64,000 bases of DNA from an uncultured Winogradskyella sp. (GCF_947496485.1 NZ_CANMCZ010000002.1:434001-498000), one strand, 5' to 3'. Counted from the first letter of the stretch, positions 1-10,086 are shown. The notes: generated from the letters alone by a model not told the origin. Made by a program: numbers and translations.

Positions 1-42
1 TTAAAACTAATAAACTACATATTATAAGGCTATTAACTTGTC

Positions 43-1902
43 TTAGAATTTATAGAAATAATAATTATCAGTACTTATGACTTTCATTTGACTCTTAAAT
101 AAAACTTTTATTAGTATTGAGCTTTTAATTAATAATTCAGCTTCTTCTTTAGTAACTTCATACTCTTCATTTACTTTCCATTTTTCGTCATATTTGGAAA
201 GTTCATCATCAATGACTTCTTGTGTCAATTCTGTGACTTCAATCATTAATTCTTTCGCATACCATTTTTCATCTTGATATATGGTATAGCTTATAGAACT
301 TTCGAGATCAATTAGCAATAATGTATTATCATAAATTAAAGAATTATTAATTATTGGAATACCCTTATAATTGGCATATGAAAACTTATCCTCTGATTCT
401 TGCAAATATTCGATCTCCCGATTACTATTTAAAAGCTCTACCCCTTTCCAGTCTGTAAATATTGTGTATTTAGATTTATCCTCTATTGCATTGATCTTTA
501 AATCAATATCTTTTTTCAAATTCTTGTTTTCAATAAAATCTTTCTTACTGCCCAAAATAGAATAAAATTGTCTTTCAATATCTCTAGCTAATTTTGCACC
601 AACATCACTTGCCCCATAAACGAAATTATCTTTTCCTTCAATGAACATTGATTTCATCTTGTTATACAAATTAAAATAGCCTAAACCATCAATTTCTTTG
701 ATATTATCAAGATATTCAACACAATTATACCTCTTTAAAACTTCTGGAATAATATTATTGTTATTCCAATTTTTTAGAACAGACTCTTTAAATTCTTGAA
801 TTTTTATAGGTGATAATTCTTGATCAACTACATCAGCATAATAACTTAATTCTTGTTTCTTTTTTAATTCTTGAAGAGTATTGAGGATATCATTTTTACT
901 TGAATTAAATATTTCTTTAAGGTTTTTTTCTTGATGATTTTGATATAAAAATTGATTCCATATTTCTTCTAGATTAATTTCAATTCTATTAAGAATTTCT
1001 TTTATATCATTTATTAGAAATTTGAAAGAATCATTTAAATTAATCTCATTATTAAATCTTGAAATAACAAATCTTCTATTGTGCAAAAGTAAAATTGTAA
1101 ACCCAAAATTCAGCCAATCTCTGGATGAAAGAGCCATATAAGCTTTTCCAGATTTATGTTTTTTTAATTCCCAATTGTCTATTTCAAGAAAACCATTAAA
1201 AGCTCTTGTTTTTAATTCAACAAATACTTCAAAAAGCTTAATATTATTTTTAAATTTAAGCTCGTTTACGATATTCTCATTGAGTTTAAAATTTTCTAAT
1301 TCTGTTATAGATATCTTATTATTTGAGTAACTAAAGACTAACCAAGAATAAACAGAAATATAAAAACTTCTATGCATAAATCTAATTTCTTCTATTGCTT
1401 TTCTTTGGACGTCTGATTTAGACTCTCTTAAATCAAACCAAGATGATATTTGATTTACTTCTTCAAATAATTTGTTGAAGTTTTTATAATCCTTTGCGTC
1501 TATAATTACTTTTGTTAATTGAATTAAGGACCAATAGTTAATTTCAGCAAAGGTTGTTTCAATTTCGTAATTGTTTTTTTCATCATTATTAATATTCGAA
1601 ATACTGTAAAAATTTATGATTTCTCTATAACTAATTGCTAAATAATTAACTATAAGATTCTTGTGTTTTTGACTAACATTTGGATATAACCAAGTTGAAA
1701 GAATAATTAAATCTCTAAATGCTGAAATTGAATTTTGACTTCTTGAACTATAAATTTTCTTTCTGATAAATAAAATGATACTTACAAAAATCTCATCATT
1801 ATCTAATCTTGCAGAATCTCTTAATGAAATATAAAGGATATTTACCGCTTTGGGGAAATAAACTTTTGATTCATATTTACTATAGCTATGGCCTAAAAAC
1901 AT
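43..1902 (-). CDS. Hypothetical soluble protein, 619 aa, coupled to upstream membrane protein
   Basis: I do not recognise a family. The protein is rich in Lys, Asn, Glu and Ile, has no signal peptide or clear membrane segment, and appears mostly alpha-helical. Its start codon overlaps the stop of the upstream membrane-protein gene in a TAATG arrangement, so the two are probably translationally coupled and may act together. The N-terminal ~220 residues look like packed helices. The C-terminal ~150 residues include a charged segment around ELMIEVTELTQEVIDDELSK. The pair follows a STAND NTPase gene on the same strand, which suggests an accessory or defence setting, but that is inference from position only. 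The 42 bases beyond its stop hold no recognisable feature. Confidence 0.75.
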   Translation of the reverse strand: MFLGHSYSKYESKVYFPKAVNILYISLRDSARLDNDEIFVSIILFIRKKIYSSRSQNSISAFRDLIILSTWLYPNVSQKHKNLIVNYLAISYREIINFYSISNINNDEKNNYEIETTFAEINYWSLIQLTKVIIDAKDYKNFNKLFEEVNQISSWFDLRESKSDVQRKAIEEIRFMHRSFYISVYSWLVFSYSNNKISITELENFKLNENIVNELKFKNNIKLFEVFVELKTRAFNGFLEIDNWELKKHKSGKAYMALSSRDWLNFGFTILLLHNRRFVISRFNNEINLNDSFKFLINDIKEILNRIEINLEEIWNQFLYQNHQEKNLKEIFNSSKNDILNTLQELKKKQELSYYADVVDQELSPIKIQEFKESVLKNWNNNNIIPEVLKRYNCVEYLDNIKEIDGLGYFNLYNKMKSMFIEGKDNFVYGASDVGAKLARDIERQFYSILGSKKDFIENKNLKKDIDLKINAIEDKSKYTIFTDWKGVELLNSNREIEYLQESEDKFSYANYKGIPIINNSLIYDNTLLLIDLESSISYTIYQDEKWYAKELMIEVTELTQEVIDDELSKYDEKWKVNEEYEVTKEEAELLIKSSILIKVLFKSQMKVISTDNYYFYKF

Positions 1903-3077
1903 TATTCAAAATTTTGTGTATATAAATCAATTATTACTTCTAAGTCACTGAGTGTTTTTTTCACTCCTTTATGATTTCTTTTATATATACTATCATTAAA
2001 ATCATCACTAATAAACTCCAATTTCTCATCTAACTCGTCCTGGGCATGTGTTTTCTCTAATGTCTTTTTTGAAAATTTATATTCTTTAAGAATAAAGTTT
2101 TCCCTAATCTTACTAATTGAAATTCCTAATGATTTAAAGAACTTGTTATCCTTAAATTTTTCATTTTCTTTTTCAAAAGCTAATAGAAGATAGTCTGAGC
2201 CTGGAATGAAATACTGTCCAAGATGTAATGGAACAAATTGTTTTATTTGAAAGCCTTTAGTCTTTTTGAATAATTTTTTAAGATGAATATCCTTTAAATA
2301 CTTCCCTTTATTTTCATCTTGATTATAGATGTAATGTAAATCTTCTCTTGTATCATCAGCAAAGAAATGTGTTGCATTACTTATTTCTTGAAATTTTATT
2401 TCTTTAAAAGAGTCTTGCATAATTTTTTTGCTTTTAATTTCAAAAAGCTGATGAAAAATATTTAATGCACATATTCTTTTTGTGTCTTCTAAATAAACTT
2501 CTTTTAATTTACTTGGTTGGATAATTTCAAATATTCTAACATATAATGAAACTAAAAGAAATAAAAATATCAGAATCAAATAGAAGTCTAGAATTAATAG
2601 ATTTTGAAGTTTTTCAAAAGGTAAAGTAACACTTAATAGCTTTTGAACAATCAAGGAAACAACCAATCCAAAGCCATAATAAGCAACTATTTCGTAATTA
2701 ACATATCGGACTACTAATTTTATATTAGAGTCTATAAATTCTTTTAAAAAATTAAATAAGAATGTAGTTACAATTAGAGTTACAGAAATGAATGTTCCAA
2801 TATATAAAGTGTATTCGTGCAAAATTTTATCTGCATAGTTTTTATCTATTTCAATAAAATTAAGGTACTTTAAAAGGCTTATTTCATTAAAATTAAAAGA
2901 AAACATTACAGCCAAAACCCCTAATGTAAGATGTAATAAAAAATAATGATACCACTTTGTTCTGAGTAATATTTTATTTTTTAATAAAAACAGCTTGTTT
3001 TCTCTTTTTAATAATTTGTATAAATCATTATGTTCTTCTTTTATACTTTTATTAAATTTTGTTGATAGTTTGGACAT
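1902..3077 (-). CDS. Four-helix membrane protein with cytoplasmic C-terminal domain
   Basis: No family recognised. Four hydrophobic segments are visible at roughly residues 42-62 (HYFLLHLTLGVLAVMFSF), 90-110, 128-148 and 160-182. They are followed by a ~200-residue charged soluble region. There is no signal peptide, and the N-terminal ~40 residues are basic and helical. The stop overlaps the start of the 619-residue gene by one base, implying co-translation. A multi-helix membrane domain joined to a soluble domain, encoded beside a STAND ATPase, resembles the effector half of some anti-phage systems. This resemblance is architectural only. The 155 bases upstream contain no obvious consensus promoter. 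Confidence 0.72.
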   Translation of the reverse strand: MSKLSTKFNKSIKEEHNDLYKLLKRENKLFLLKNKILLRTKWYHYFLLHLTLGVLAVMFSFNFNEISLLKYLNFIEIDKNYADKILHEYTLYIGTFISVTLIVTTFLFNFLKEFIDSNIKLVVRYVNYEIVAYYGFGLVVSLIVQKLLSVTLPFEKLQNLLILDFYLILIFLFLLVSLYVRIFEIIQPSKLKEVYLEDTKRICALNIFHQLFEIKSKKIMQDSFKEIKFQEISNATHFFADDTREDLHYIYNQDENKGKYLKDIHLKKLFKKTKGFQIKQFVPLHLGQYFIPGSDYLLLAFEKENEKFKDNKFFKSLGISISKIRENFILKEYKFSKKTLEKTHAQDELDEKLEFISDDFNDSIYKRNHKGVKKTLSDLEVIIDLYTQNFE

Positions 3078-3232
3078 TGTTCTCGTTAAACTTTATATAT
3101 AAATATACTGCAATATGTTAAAGAAATTATAGATTATTCAAGAAACAAATGCATCATCTGTATCAGAGCTGCAATTCCTGAGATTTGTCCATAAAAATTT
3201 GATTACCATAAGACACATTTTTACAACATGTA

Positions 3233-6200
3233 TTAAATGCCCCAATCAGATAGGAACTCCCTTTTACGGGCAGTCTCAATACTTCTTAGATAGTAGTTAA
3301 CACGGTCATCTAATATTTGTATGTAGGGCAGCATCTTTATATCTCCTTTTGCTTGGAGATGATTAATATAGCCATTTAATTCCTCAATCCTACTTTGGTA
3401 CCTAGGGATGATACTACCTGAATAAGTTATGCTAGAAACAACAAAATCCAAATTTCTGAATGTATCAACATCAACTTCTTTATCCAATATTAAGTCTAAA
3501 AACTCGTAACGGTCATTTCTAAAAATTGAAACAACTACGTTAAAGACGGTAAAGATGGCGCTTTTATCAGTTTTTTCACTTAGGTAATCTCTCAAAAAAG
3601 TTAACTGTGTCTCATCATTTGATTGAAAAATCTTGGTTATGGAATCTGAACTGTCGGAAATTCTATGGAATTTATTGGTATAGTCCAGTATCCTCGTAAA
3701 AACCTCTGAATGTTTTTCCATTGTCCAAAGTTTCCGAAAATCATTCTCAAACAATGCGGAATTGGACAAGTAATGCAACTTATCAAAATGTGAATCCATT
3801 AGCTTAACAATGAAACCAGGTTCGATTTCCAATATTGACTTAAGTACCTCCAAAGAATAATCAAAGTGTCTTTCATAGCTATCTACAATAAGATATAAAT
3901 CACAGATTGTTTTGAACTCGCTTTTATATATTTCCGGATAATTCGAGCATATATATTCAAAGAATTCTTTTGGTATATAAACTCTAGATTTTTTAGCCCT
4001 TTTTGATATAGTGCTAAGTACTTTGACCACTACATCGTCAACGTCCTTAAAATATTTTTCAAATCTTTGGAGCAGTTTAGTGATAAACCAAAAGTTCTTA
4101 ATCTGATTGCTCCCCAAATACTTTAAAAAATGGTCAAAATCCTTTTCTCGAAGATTACTATTGGAAATATTTACATGGAGCGTTGGTAGGTCATAGATAA
4201 ACTCCCTCTTGTTTAGAACTGAGCGAAACTTTTCAACCTTATCAAAACCCATCCTTAACTTGGTAAAGAATTTTCTTGGTATATTCGATTCATATCTACT
4301 TCGAGCAAACTTTTGATATAGAATTAGAAATTGATCAAAATCTCTATTACCTAGAAAAACAAGTAGTCTAGAAACTGATTCTGTCACCCTATAAAAATCA
4401 TTAGAAATGAAGTCCTTATTCTCAAGAATGACACTATAATCATTGAAAATTTCAGTCAAATTTTCTAATTCCCATCCATTCAGAAGTGCTTTAAACTTAT
4501 TGTTGAGATAATTCTGGTATTTATCATATTCTAAACGAATCTCTTTCCTCGAAAAAGACCCATCAGTGACAGTATTGTATAGTTTAAAGGCAGAATTGTC
4601 AAGCATTTTCAAAAGTACTTTATCAACTGTAAGACCTAGCCATTCGAGTTTACCAATATATTTTTCAATTAGAACACAATCTATAAATTCATTTTTGTCT
4701 AATTCATTATCAAAAAAGTTTAATATCAAGTCTTTGTCATGAAGAATCACATCTTCATTTTTTTCGTGATAACTTAGGTTCTGCGTGTATTCTAGAATGC
4801 ACTTCTGAACACTAGATTTTAAAGAATCGTTCGAATACTTACTGAAAATGAATTCCCAAAGATTATTTCTGAGTTTTATTTGCTCTTCTGAAAGGAAAAC
4901 AGCATAAGTTCCAATGCTAATTTCTTTCCCGTAACTCGTTGTCGCTCTAAAAGTGTCTTTTAAAAAAGTAGGAGCAATAAACAGAATGAGTTTAGAGATA
5001 AAAATCTCATTTTCTTTAAGCTTTTTGAATAAGAACTTGAACAGTTCAGTCTGAGTTGAATAATCATGATAAAAGGAATTTTTTGACATGACAAAGCTCT
5101 GTACACATGCTTTCAGGAATTTTTGAAATCGCTGTTCACTTCTTAAACAATATTCAAGTAAAACATTCAGTGAAAGGTTAAAGTGTTCTTTTCTTAAATT
5201 TTGAAATTTAAGTAATAAGTCAATCTGTTTGTCACCATAGGAATTAAGATGGTTTTTATTCCAGATTTCGAAATTAAAACCATTATAATCTACTTTTGGC
5301 TCTTTTTCAATCATTTCCGAAATGAACGAAAGTGTCTCAATGGGAATAAAACAATAGAAATCTTTGATGAATGGTAAAGCAATTCTATTACCCCCTCTAT
5401 TTTTCCATGACTCCTTAATATCAGTTTGAACTAGACTGAAAACTTCTTTAAAATTGAAATTGTTTATTTGTTGAATTAAAATCCAACCCAAACCAAATCC
5501 AGCGTCTTTATGAAAGTAAATCTCTAATAACTTTGTGAATGGGATTGTTTTTTCCTTTAAGAAAATTAGAAAAATTAGGTATTCACCAAGAATTTGGTCT
5601 GCTATTTTATATGCATTAAACAATTCATCTGCTATCTCAATTTTGAATAAGGTCTTTAGATGAATTTGAAGTTTTTCTTTATCTATTCCGAAGTAATGTT
5701 CAATCTCCTTTATTTGGTCGGTATTAGAAAAATCTATTGTTCTAAAAAGGGATAAAATACCCATTACCTTTAATAATTCTTGGTCTTCAAATTTGTCAAC
5801 TGTTTCCCTAACAGAAGAAAAATACTCGTGCATTATCTGTGCAGGGTTATTAAGCTTTTCCAGCTCACCTTTGTTACCTGCTTCGGCAGCCATAACAGCA
5901 AGTCTAGGATTACCTTTAGAAATCTCCCAAATTCTGTCAGCCCAATAATCATTGATATTAAAATCATTGGATTGTAGGATTTTCTTAAGCTCTTCCCTCT
6001 GGAAGACCTCGAAGTATATGGTAGTAGGTTTGTCAAGTAAATGCCCTATTTCATGCAGCACGTAATTTCTTATTGTAAGAATTATTTTCAACTTTCCTTT
6101 ACCAGTTCTTTTATTTTTAAAGTTGATTAAGTAATCGAGGTTTGATTTTAATCTATTGGCATCATCTACTAATATAATGTAATCAACATCAGGCAAAAGG

Positions 6201-6943
6201 AAATTTTGTAAGTCGTCCCAAAGATTTAGCACACCATTTGCACGAATAACCTTTGGATGATAGTTGTCGTACTTAGCTAAAAAAATCCTTATTAATTCTA
6301 TAGCGAACTTAGTTTTTCCAGTTCCTGCTGCTCCCGTTAAAATTAGTATGTCCTTTGTATTCAGACTTTCTAGTCCTTCGGAAAGCTCCGTTTCTCTATT
6401 ATAAAATTTGTTTAAAAGAGTGGTAGCAAATTTTGATTTTTGATATTCTTCAATAAACTCAGGCATTTCAAGAATTTGCCATGTATCAATGGGCAATCCA
6501 AGCTTTCGAGCTAGTGAAGGATAGTTTTTGAATATTTGGTTTGCAAAATTTTTTATACTTAACACCTCAAGTTTAGTCTCTTTTGAATATGTGGATAGGT
6601 GCTTTTTTAAGTCATCATAATCAGAGACATCTATAACCGAATTACAAATCAAAATAATCTTTACAATACCATCTTTAGGAACATCTGTCTGTTTAAAGCA
6701 ATGACTGATGTCAGCCTTTAACTTTGATAATATATTATCAGTCTTAGTTGTAATCTCGTTATAAATATAGTAGTCGCCAATCGGAATAAAATTATCTGGT
6801 GTACCAATTTTGGACTTTTCCTTTCCTAATACAAAACCTGTTGGGAAAACGTGAGAATAACGATAAACAAGATATTGTCTACTAAGGTTAGCAAATACAT
6901 CTCCGTTACATTCTTTAAGAGCAGCTTCAATTCTAGTAATCAT
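3233..6943 (-). CDS. STAND-type P-loop NTPase with PD-(D/E)xK-like N-terminus
   Basis: This is a large signalling-type ATPase. Residues 1-150 contain GTPD followed by YYIYNEITTK, a pattern like the PD...ExK core of restriction-endonuclease-fold domains often placed in front of STAND modules. Residues ~185-370 form the NTPase: Walker A GAAGTGKT (about 204-211), Walker B ILVDDANR (about 257-264), a sensor-like LTIRNYV, and a winged-helix region after EISKGNPRLAVMAAE. The remaining ~850 residues are repetitive helical hairpins, as expected for the sensor arm of such proteins. It resembles the nSTAND3 type, many of which are suspected anti-phage proteins. The fold class is secure; the nuclease activity and defence role are inferred. 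No catalytic assignment beyond the P-loop is certain. Confidence 0.8.
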   Translation of the reverse strand: MITRIEAALKECNGDVFANLSRQYLVYRYSHVFPTGFVLGKEKSKIGTPDNFIPIGDYYIYNEITTKTDNILSKLKADISHCFKQTDVPKDGIVKIILICNSVIDVSDYDDLKKHLSTYSKETKLEVLSIKNFANQIFKNYPSLARKLGLPIDTWQILEMPEFIEEYQKSKFATTLLNKFYNRETELSEGLESLNTKDILILTGAAGTGKTKFAIELIRIFLAKYDNYHPKVIRANGVLNLWDDLQNFLLPDVDYIILVDDANRLKSNLDYLINFKNKRTGKGKLKIILTIRNYVLHEIGHLLDKPTTIYFEVFQREELKKILQSNDFNINDYWADRIWEISKGNPRLAVMAAEAGNKGELEKLNNPAQIMHEYFSSVRETVDKFEDQELLKVMGILSLFRTIDFSNTDQIKEIEHYFGIDKEKLQIHLKTLFKIEIADELFNAYKIADQILGEYLIFLIFLKEKTIPFTKLLEIYFHKDAGFGLGWILIQQINNFNFKEVFSLVQTDIKESWKNRGGNRIALPFIKDFYCFIPIETLSFISEMIEKEPKVDYNGFNFEIWNKNHLNSYGDKQIDLLLKFQNLRKEHFNLSLNVLLEYCLRSEQRFQKFLKACVQSFVMSKNSFYHDYSTQTELFKFLFKKLKENEIFISKLILFIAPTFLKDTFRATTSYGKEISIGTYAVFLSEEQIKLRNNLWEFIFSKYSNDSLKSSVQKCILEYTQNLSYHEKNEDVILHDKDLILNFFDNELDKNEFIDCVLIEKYIGKLEWLGLTVDKVLLKMLDNSAFKLYNTVTDGSFSRKEIRLEYDKYQNYLNNKFKALLNGWELENLTEIFNDYSVILENKDFISNDFYRVTESVSRLLVFLGNRDFDQFLILYQKFARSRYESNIPRKFFTKLRMGFDKVEKFRSVLNKREFIYDLPTLHVNISNSNLREKDFDHFLKYLGSNQIKNFWFITKLLQRFEKYFKDVDDVVVKVLSTISKRAKKSRVYIPKEFFEYICSNYPEIYKSEFKTICDLYLIVDSYERHFDYSLEVLKSILEIEPGFIVKLMDSHFDKLHYLSNSALFENDFRKLWTMEKHSEVFTRILDYTNKFHRISDSSDSITKIFQSNDETQLTFLRDYLSEKTDKSAIFTVFNVVVSIFRNDRYEFLDLILDKEVDVDTFRNLDFVVSSITYSGSIIPRYQSRIEELNGYINHLQAKGDIKMLPYIQILDDRVNYYLRSIETARKREFLSDWGI

Positions 6944-7149
6944 ATAAAAAACAGTTGGTAAAGTATACCATTTCTGGAATTAAATTAAAATCAAACTATA
7001 TTGAATAGTAGGTTCTTTATTTTTCCGAAGGACTACTTAAATATTTAATACTTAATTCAATAATATTAATTAATAAATAGAAGAATTTAAATATAACTAA
7101 TTTCAATAAGTATATAATTACAACTTTGCGTAGTTTTTAAACAAGTTAT

Positions 7150-7196
7150 TTACAAAACACATTTTCCACCACTCCTCTACCCTTTCAAAAAAAGAG
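7150..7196 (+). repeat. Partial copy of intergenic repeat, 5' segment only (R0)
   Basis: The stretch ACACATTTTCCACCACTCC, ending in a CTTTCAAAAAAAGAGCAC tail, matches the first ~50 bases of the longer repeats at about 9454, 18001 and 23246. The rest of the unit is absent here. It lies ~200 bases upstream of the STAND gene, in the same position relative to a leftward gene as the other copies. The surrounding 6944-7235 gap is otherwise AT-rich without a recognisable feature. Confidence 0.6.
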
Positions 7197-7235
7197 CACA
7201 AGGTTTGGTCATAAAGAAACTTATATTTGAAATAG

Positions 7236-8045
7236 TTAATTATTCTGTTCTTCTCTTTTACCTAGATTCACCTTAAAAACGCTAAAGCCAACTCCGAAAC
7301 CAATCCATTTATCACCATTACTTTGCCAATTAAACACGCTTTGATTATTAATATGATCCCATCCTAGGTATAGACCTACTTGAACTCTTTCATATTGTAG
7401 CATTAAACCCGTTAATATTGTTAAAGTTGAAACGTCTTGAGGTTGAATTGTTCCTTCACCTGTATATGAAGTATTAGATTCATTTAAACCAACAGTACCT
7501 ATACCAGCACCTAATTGTATATTAAATGAAGTTCCCAGAAAAGAACCTAACTTAAAGCTTACTGTAGAATTAAAGTTAAACTCTGTGTCAAACCCTAAAT
7601 TATCATCTGGACGAGCTTTAAAGGGCAACGATAAAATTCCGATAGATATTCTATCATTCTTTTTTGTTAAATCTAAACCTTCATAAAATCGATCAAAATT
7701 TACTCTAGATATAGTATATATTTTGCCATTATATTCTGAGATTTTTTTTTGATTTTCAGCATCACTACTGTCAGAACTAAACCAATTTGATGTATCATCA
7801 AAATTTATTGCTCTAAGTTCAACTATATTTGAGGTTATCCTTATTATCTTATACTTATAACCTGCTTCTAAATAAATTCTATTATTATTTGCAGTATCTA
7901 TATTTGTAGTAACTCCAATTATAGTAGCTCCAGAATCAACTGGAACATCTGCCGTTAATTTAATAATTTCCCCAGATTCTTGAGCGTTAAGAATTGATAA
8001 AAAGAATATTAAAAAAATTAAAGAAAGGTTTTTTTTTAAAATCAT
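7236..8045 (-). CDS. Exported protein, probable outer-membrane beta-barrel
   Basis: The N-terminus is a typical Bacteroidetes signal peptide (MILKKNLSLIFLIFFLSILNAQ, cleavage after NAQ). From about residue 120 to the end there are alternating amphipathic strands such as VSFKLGSFLGTSFNIQLG and VQVGLYLGWDHI, ending in VGFSVFKVNLGKRE, which suggests a small beta-barrel. The first ~100 mature residues look like a separate soluble beta domain. I cannot assign a family or substrate. It lies close to the OMPLA-like gene on the same strand with a ~95-base gap, so co-expression is possible. Confidence 0.7.
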   Translation of the reverse strand: MILKKNLSLIFLIFFLSILNAQESGEIIKLTADVPVDSGATIIGVTTNIDTANNNRIYLEAGYKYKIIRITSNIVELRAINFDDTSNWFSSDSSDAENQKKISEYNGKIYTISRVNFDRFYEGLDLTKKNDRISIGILSLPFKARPDDNLGFDTEFNFNSTVSFKLGSFLGTSFNIQLGAGIGTVGLNESNTSYTGEGTIQPQDVSTLTILTGLMLQYERVQVGLYLGWDHINNQSVFNWQSNGDKWIGFGVGFSVFKVNLGKREEQNN

Positions 8046-8140
8046 AATTCATAAGGTTTTATTGTTAATTTTTATATACGTACGTGTTTAGTTTAAATCG
8101 TTAAGAGATTCTTATGGTTTAGTAGAATGAGTAATGATTC

Positions 8141-9277
8141 TTAATTTAGTGTAGGCATAAAAAATTTATCTAAACTAAGAGTTATTCCAAATTGTGTTGA
8201 ATATATGATGTCATCATACCTTATGTTAAGATAATCTCTACCATAAAAAATTGAAACAAAATAACCCACTGTTCGATGGTTGTCTGGTGACAATTCAAAC
8301 AAACCCTTAATTCCCATGCGATATTTACTTCCACCATCATCATTAATGTTGGATAAGAAGCTATCTAAATTTCCTAATATATATACCAATTCTGTTCTTA
8401 AGTGTAGTGCTAACCTGCTTTTTGGCATTGCTTTTCTATAATCATATTTAAAAAGTAATCTATCCTTGCCATAAGATTTTTCCTGTTGTTCTGAAAACGC
8501 AAGTACAGATTCTTCAGTACCTAAATCTCTTCGGTATCCTAGACTAAACTGATGCAATGAACTTGCTTCTTTATTGTATCGTCCATAGGTAATCTCATTA
8601 TAAATATAATTAGTTGAAAAATCTCCATCTAAATAAGAGTTTCGTCTAACTTGAGGAATATTTTCATCAGGTATGAAAAAAAAACCAGGTGCTTGACCAT
8701 TACTGTAATGATGAAGCCTCACTAAATGATTTAAGAAGTGTATGTTAGTATCTTTACTATTAATTTTTTCAAAAGAGTCATTATTTTTCCAAATCCAGCC
8801 TGTATAATTATTATACAGAGAAAAATACCAACTAATACCAACTTTATGACTACTTGGAATTATAGGTTTGGAATCATCTAATGTCATTCTAAATGTTCCA
8901 TTATAATCAAAAGTTATCATTTGCCTTTTATTAACATCCCATGAGTCATTTTTGCCAAAAAAGAGAGGGAAACTTAAGTTCAAATTTGCCTCGATAAGAT
9001 TAAAATCACTATTAGTACCTTCTCCCTGTCTTAACGGAATTCTTCGCTCATCAATTGATGGAGAAAAAGGAAGAATTGATAGGTATGATGGTGATTGATT
9101 TGCTACCCATGACCTTTGAAGCAAATAGTAAATTGTCTTTTCGTGTTTAACTTGCAATGAATCTTGACGGTTTAACAAATAAGCATCATTTTGAGAATAA
9201 CAAAATATACTGCTAAAAAGTAGTATTATGCCTAAAAAATAATTAGCGTGGAAATATCTTATTAATCGTAGCTCCAT
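8141..9277 (-). CDS. Divergent outer-membrane phospholipase A-like protein
   Basis: A signal peptide of ~29 residues (ending FCYSQ) is followed by a long stretch of beta-barrel-like strands. At residues 190-194 it carries HYSNG, matching the HxSNG active-site signature of outer-membrane phospholipase A (His142/Ser144 in E. coli PldA). Downstream candidates for the third catalytic residue are N213 (RRNSY) or N223 (STNYIYNE), but spacing is longer than in PldA, suggesting a loop insertion. PldA-type enzymes hydrolyse phospholipids in the outer leaflet when the membrane is disturbed. At 378 residues it is longer than PldA (~290). The motif and barrel character are visible; the enzymatic role is inferred and the overall match is remote. 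Confidence 0.55.
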   Translation of the reverse strand: MELRLIRYFHANYFLGIILLFSSIFCYSQNDAYLLNRQDSLQVKHEKTIYYLLQRSWVANQSPSYLSILPFSPSIDERRIPLRQGEGTNSDFNLIEANLNLSFPLFFGKNDSWDVNKRQMITFDYNGTFRMTLDDSKPIIPSSHKVGISWYFSLYNNYTGWIWKNNDSFEKINSKDTNIHFLNHLVRLHHYSNGQAPGFFFIPDENIPQVRRNSYLDGDFSTNYIYNEITYGRYNKEASSLHQFSLGYRRDLGTEESVLAFSEQQEKSYGKDRLLFKYDYRKAMPKSRLALHLRTELVYILGNLDSFLSNINDDGGSKYRMGIKGLFELSPDNHRTVGYFVSIFYGRDYLNIRYDDIIYSTQFGITLSLDKFFMPTLN

Positions 9278-9453
9278 AATATCATCTATTTTGATTTTAT
9301 AATAAACAATGCTAAGGGTTTAATAAAAAAAACCATAACATACCCAACAGTGGGTAAATTAGATAATTAAAAAGAGCTATTAATTCTTAAAAGGGAGGAT
9401 TAATCACTAATAATTAAGTGATTACGTAAATATAAAAAAAATATTTCAAATTC

Positions 9454-9840
9454 ATTCCACACACATTTTTCGCCACTCTTCTGCCCTTTCAGAAAAAGAG
9501 TGTTTCATTAACTGAGTAAAGATGAATATAGATTAAATTTTTCTAGAATAAGATTACTAACATGCGCTTTTAACCACATCGAAGATTCATGAGTTCTTTA
9601 ATTTAAAATAGAAATCTGGCGAATAAAGCCCATCTTTACATAACGCAAGTACATTATAGGACAAATGCTATTATTGATTATTTAGTCAAAGTGTACCATT
9701 TGTCAACTATAATGATATTATGTAAAATATCCCAGAAGCTTTAGTATTATTGGTTTTAATGTGTCGTACTTGGGCATTAAACTAGAAATGGTTTGCTTCG
9801 CAGAGTTAAAAAAGCATTTGTCCTATAATTTGCCGTTATG
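9454..9840 (+). repeat. Intergenic repeat copy R1 with long inverted-repeat arms
   Basis: This copy starts at ATTCCACACACATTTTTCGC and shares, in order, AGAAAAAGAGTGTT, AACATGCGCTTTTAACCACAT, CATAACGCAAGTACATTATA, AAAATATCCCAGAAGCTTT and GGGCATTAAACTAGAAA with copies at 18 kb and 23 kb. Unlike those copies, the central hairpin is replaced. Instead the arm at 9639-9668 pairs with GCATTTGTCCTATAATTTGC...GTTATG at 9814-9840, and a second, shorter partner arm lies at 9697-9714. No ORF in it looks coding. It occupies much of the 1.17-kb gap between the OMPLA-like gene and the 290-residue gene. Confidence 0.75.
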
Positions 9841-10030
9841 TCAAATGTCCGCTGTCAACCGCATATTGCGTTGATAAAATCAAATTACTATTGTAATTTA
9901 TTTTATATGCAATTTCCAGCCGCTTGCCAGCCGCACAATAAAAGCTACGTTTTAGTAATCATTAAAATTTTGAGGTATTTGGATATTTGTACTGCATATT
10001 TTTTTCTACGCGATTCTCATGGCATTCCAT

Positions 10031-10069
10031 AAGAGCTAAAATTTTGAAAAGGCAAAATTCTTAGCACTT
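10031..10069. other. Stem-loop in the 9.3-10.4 kb intergenic gap
   Basis: AAGAGCTAAAATTTTG pairs with CAAAATTCTTAGCACTT across a six-base loop, with two imperfect positions. It is not followed by a clear T-run on the + strand, so it is not a standard terminator. Function unknown. Confidence 0.5.
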
Positions 10070-10086
10070 ATTATATTCTTTTGTTC

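Noticed and set aside
5780-6036. Two ORFs overlapping the STAND gene near 5.8-6.0 kb
   Set aside because: Shadow frames of the NTPase domain, which itself is intact and conserved here.
9838-10032. 64-residue plus-strand ORF in the 9.3-10.4 kb gap
   Set aside because: It starts inside the right arm of the R1 inverted repeat, has a cysteine/aromatic-rich composition unlike nearby proteins, and shows no ribosome-binding context.
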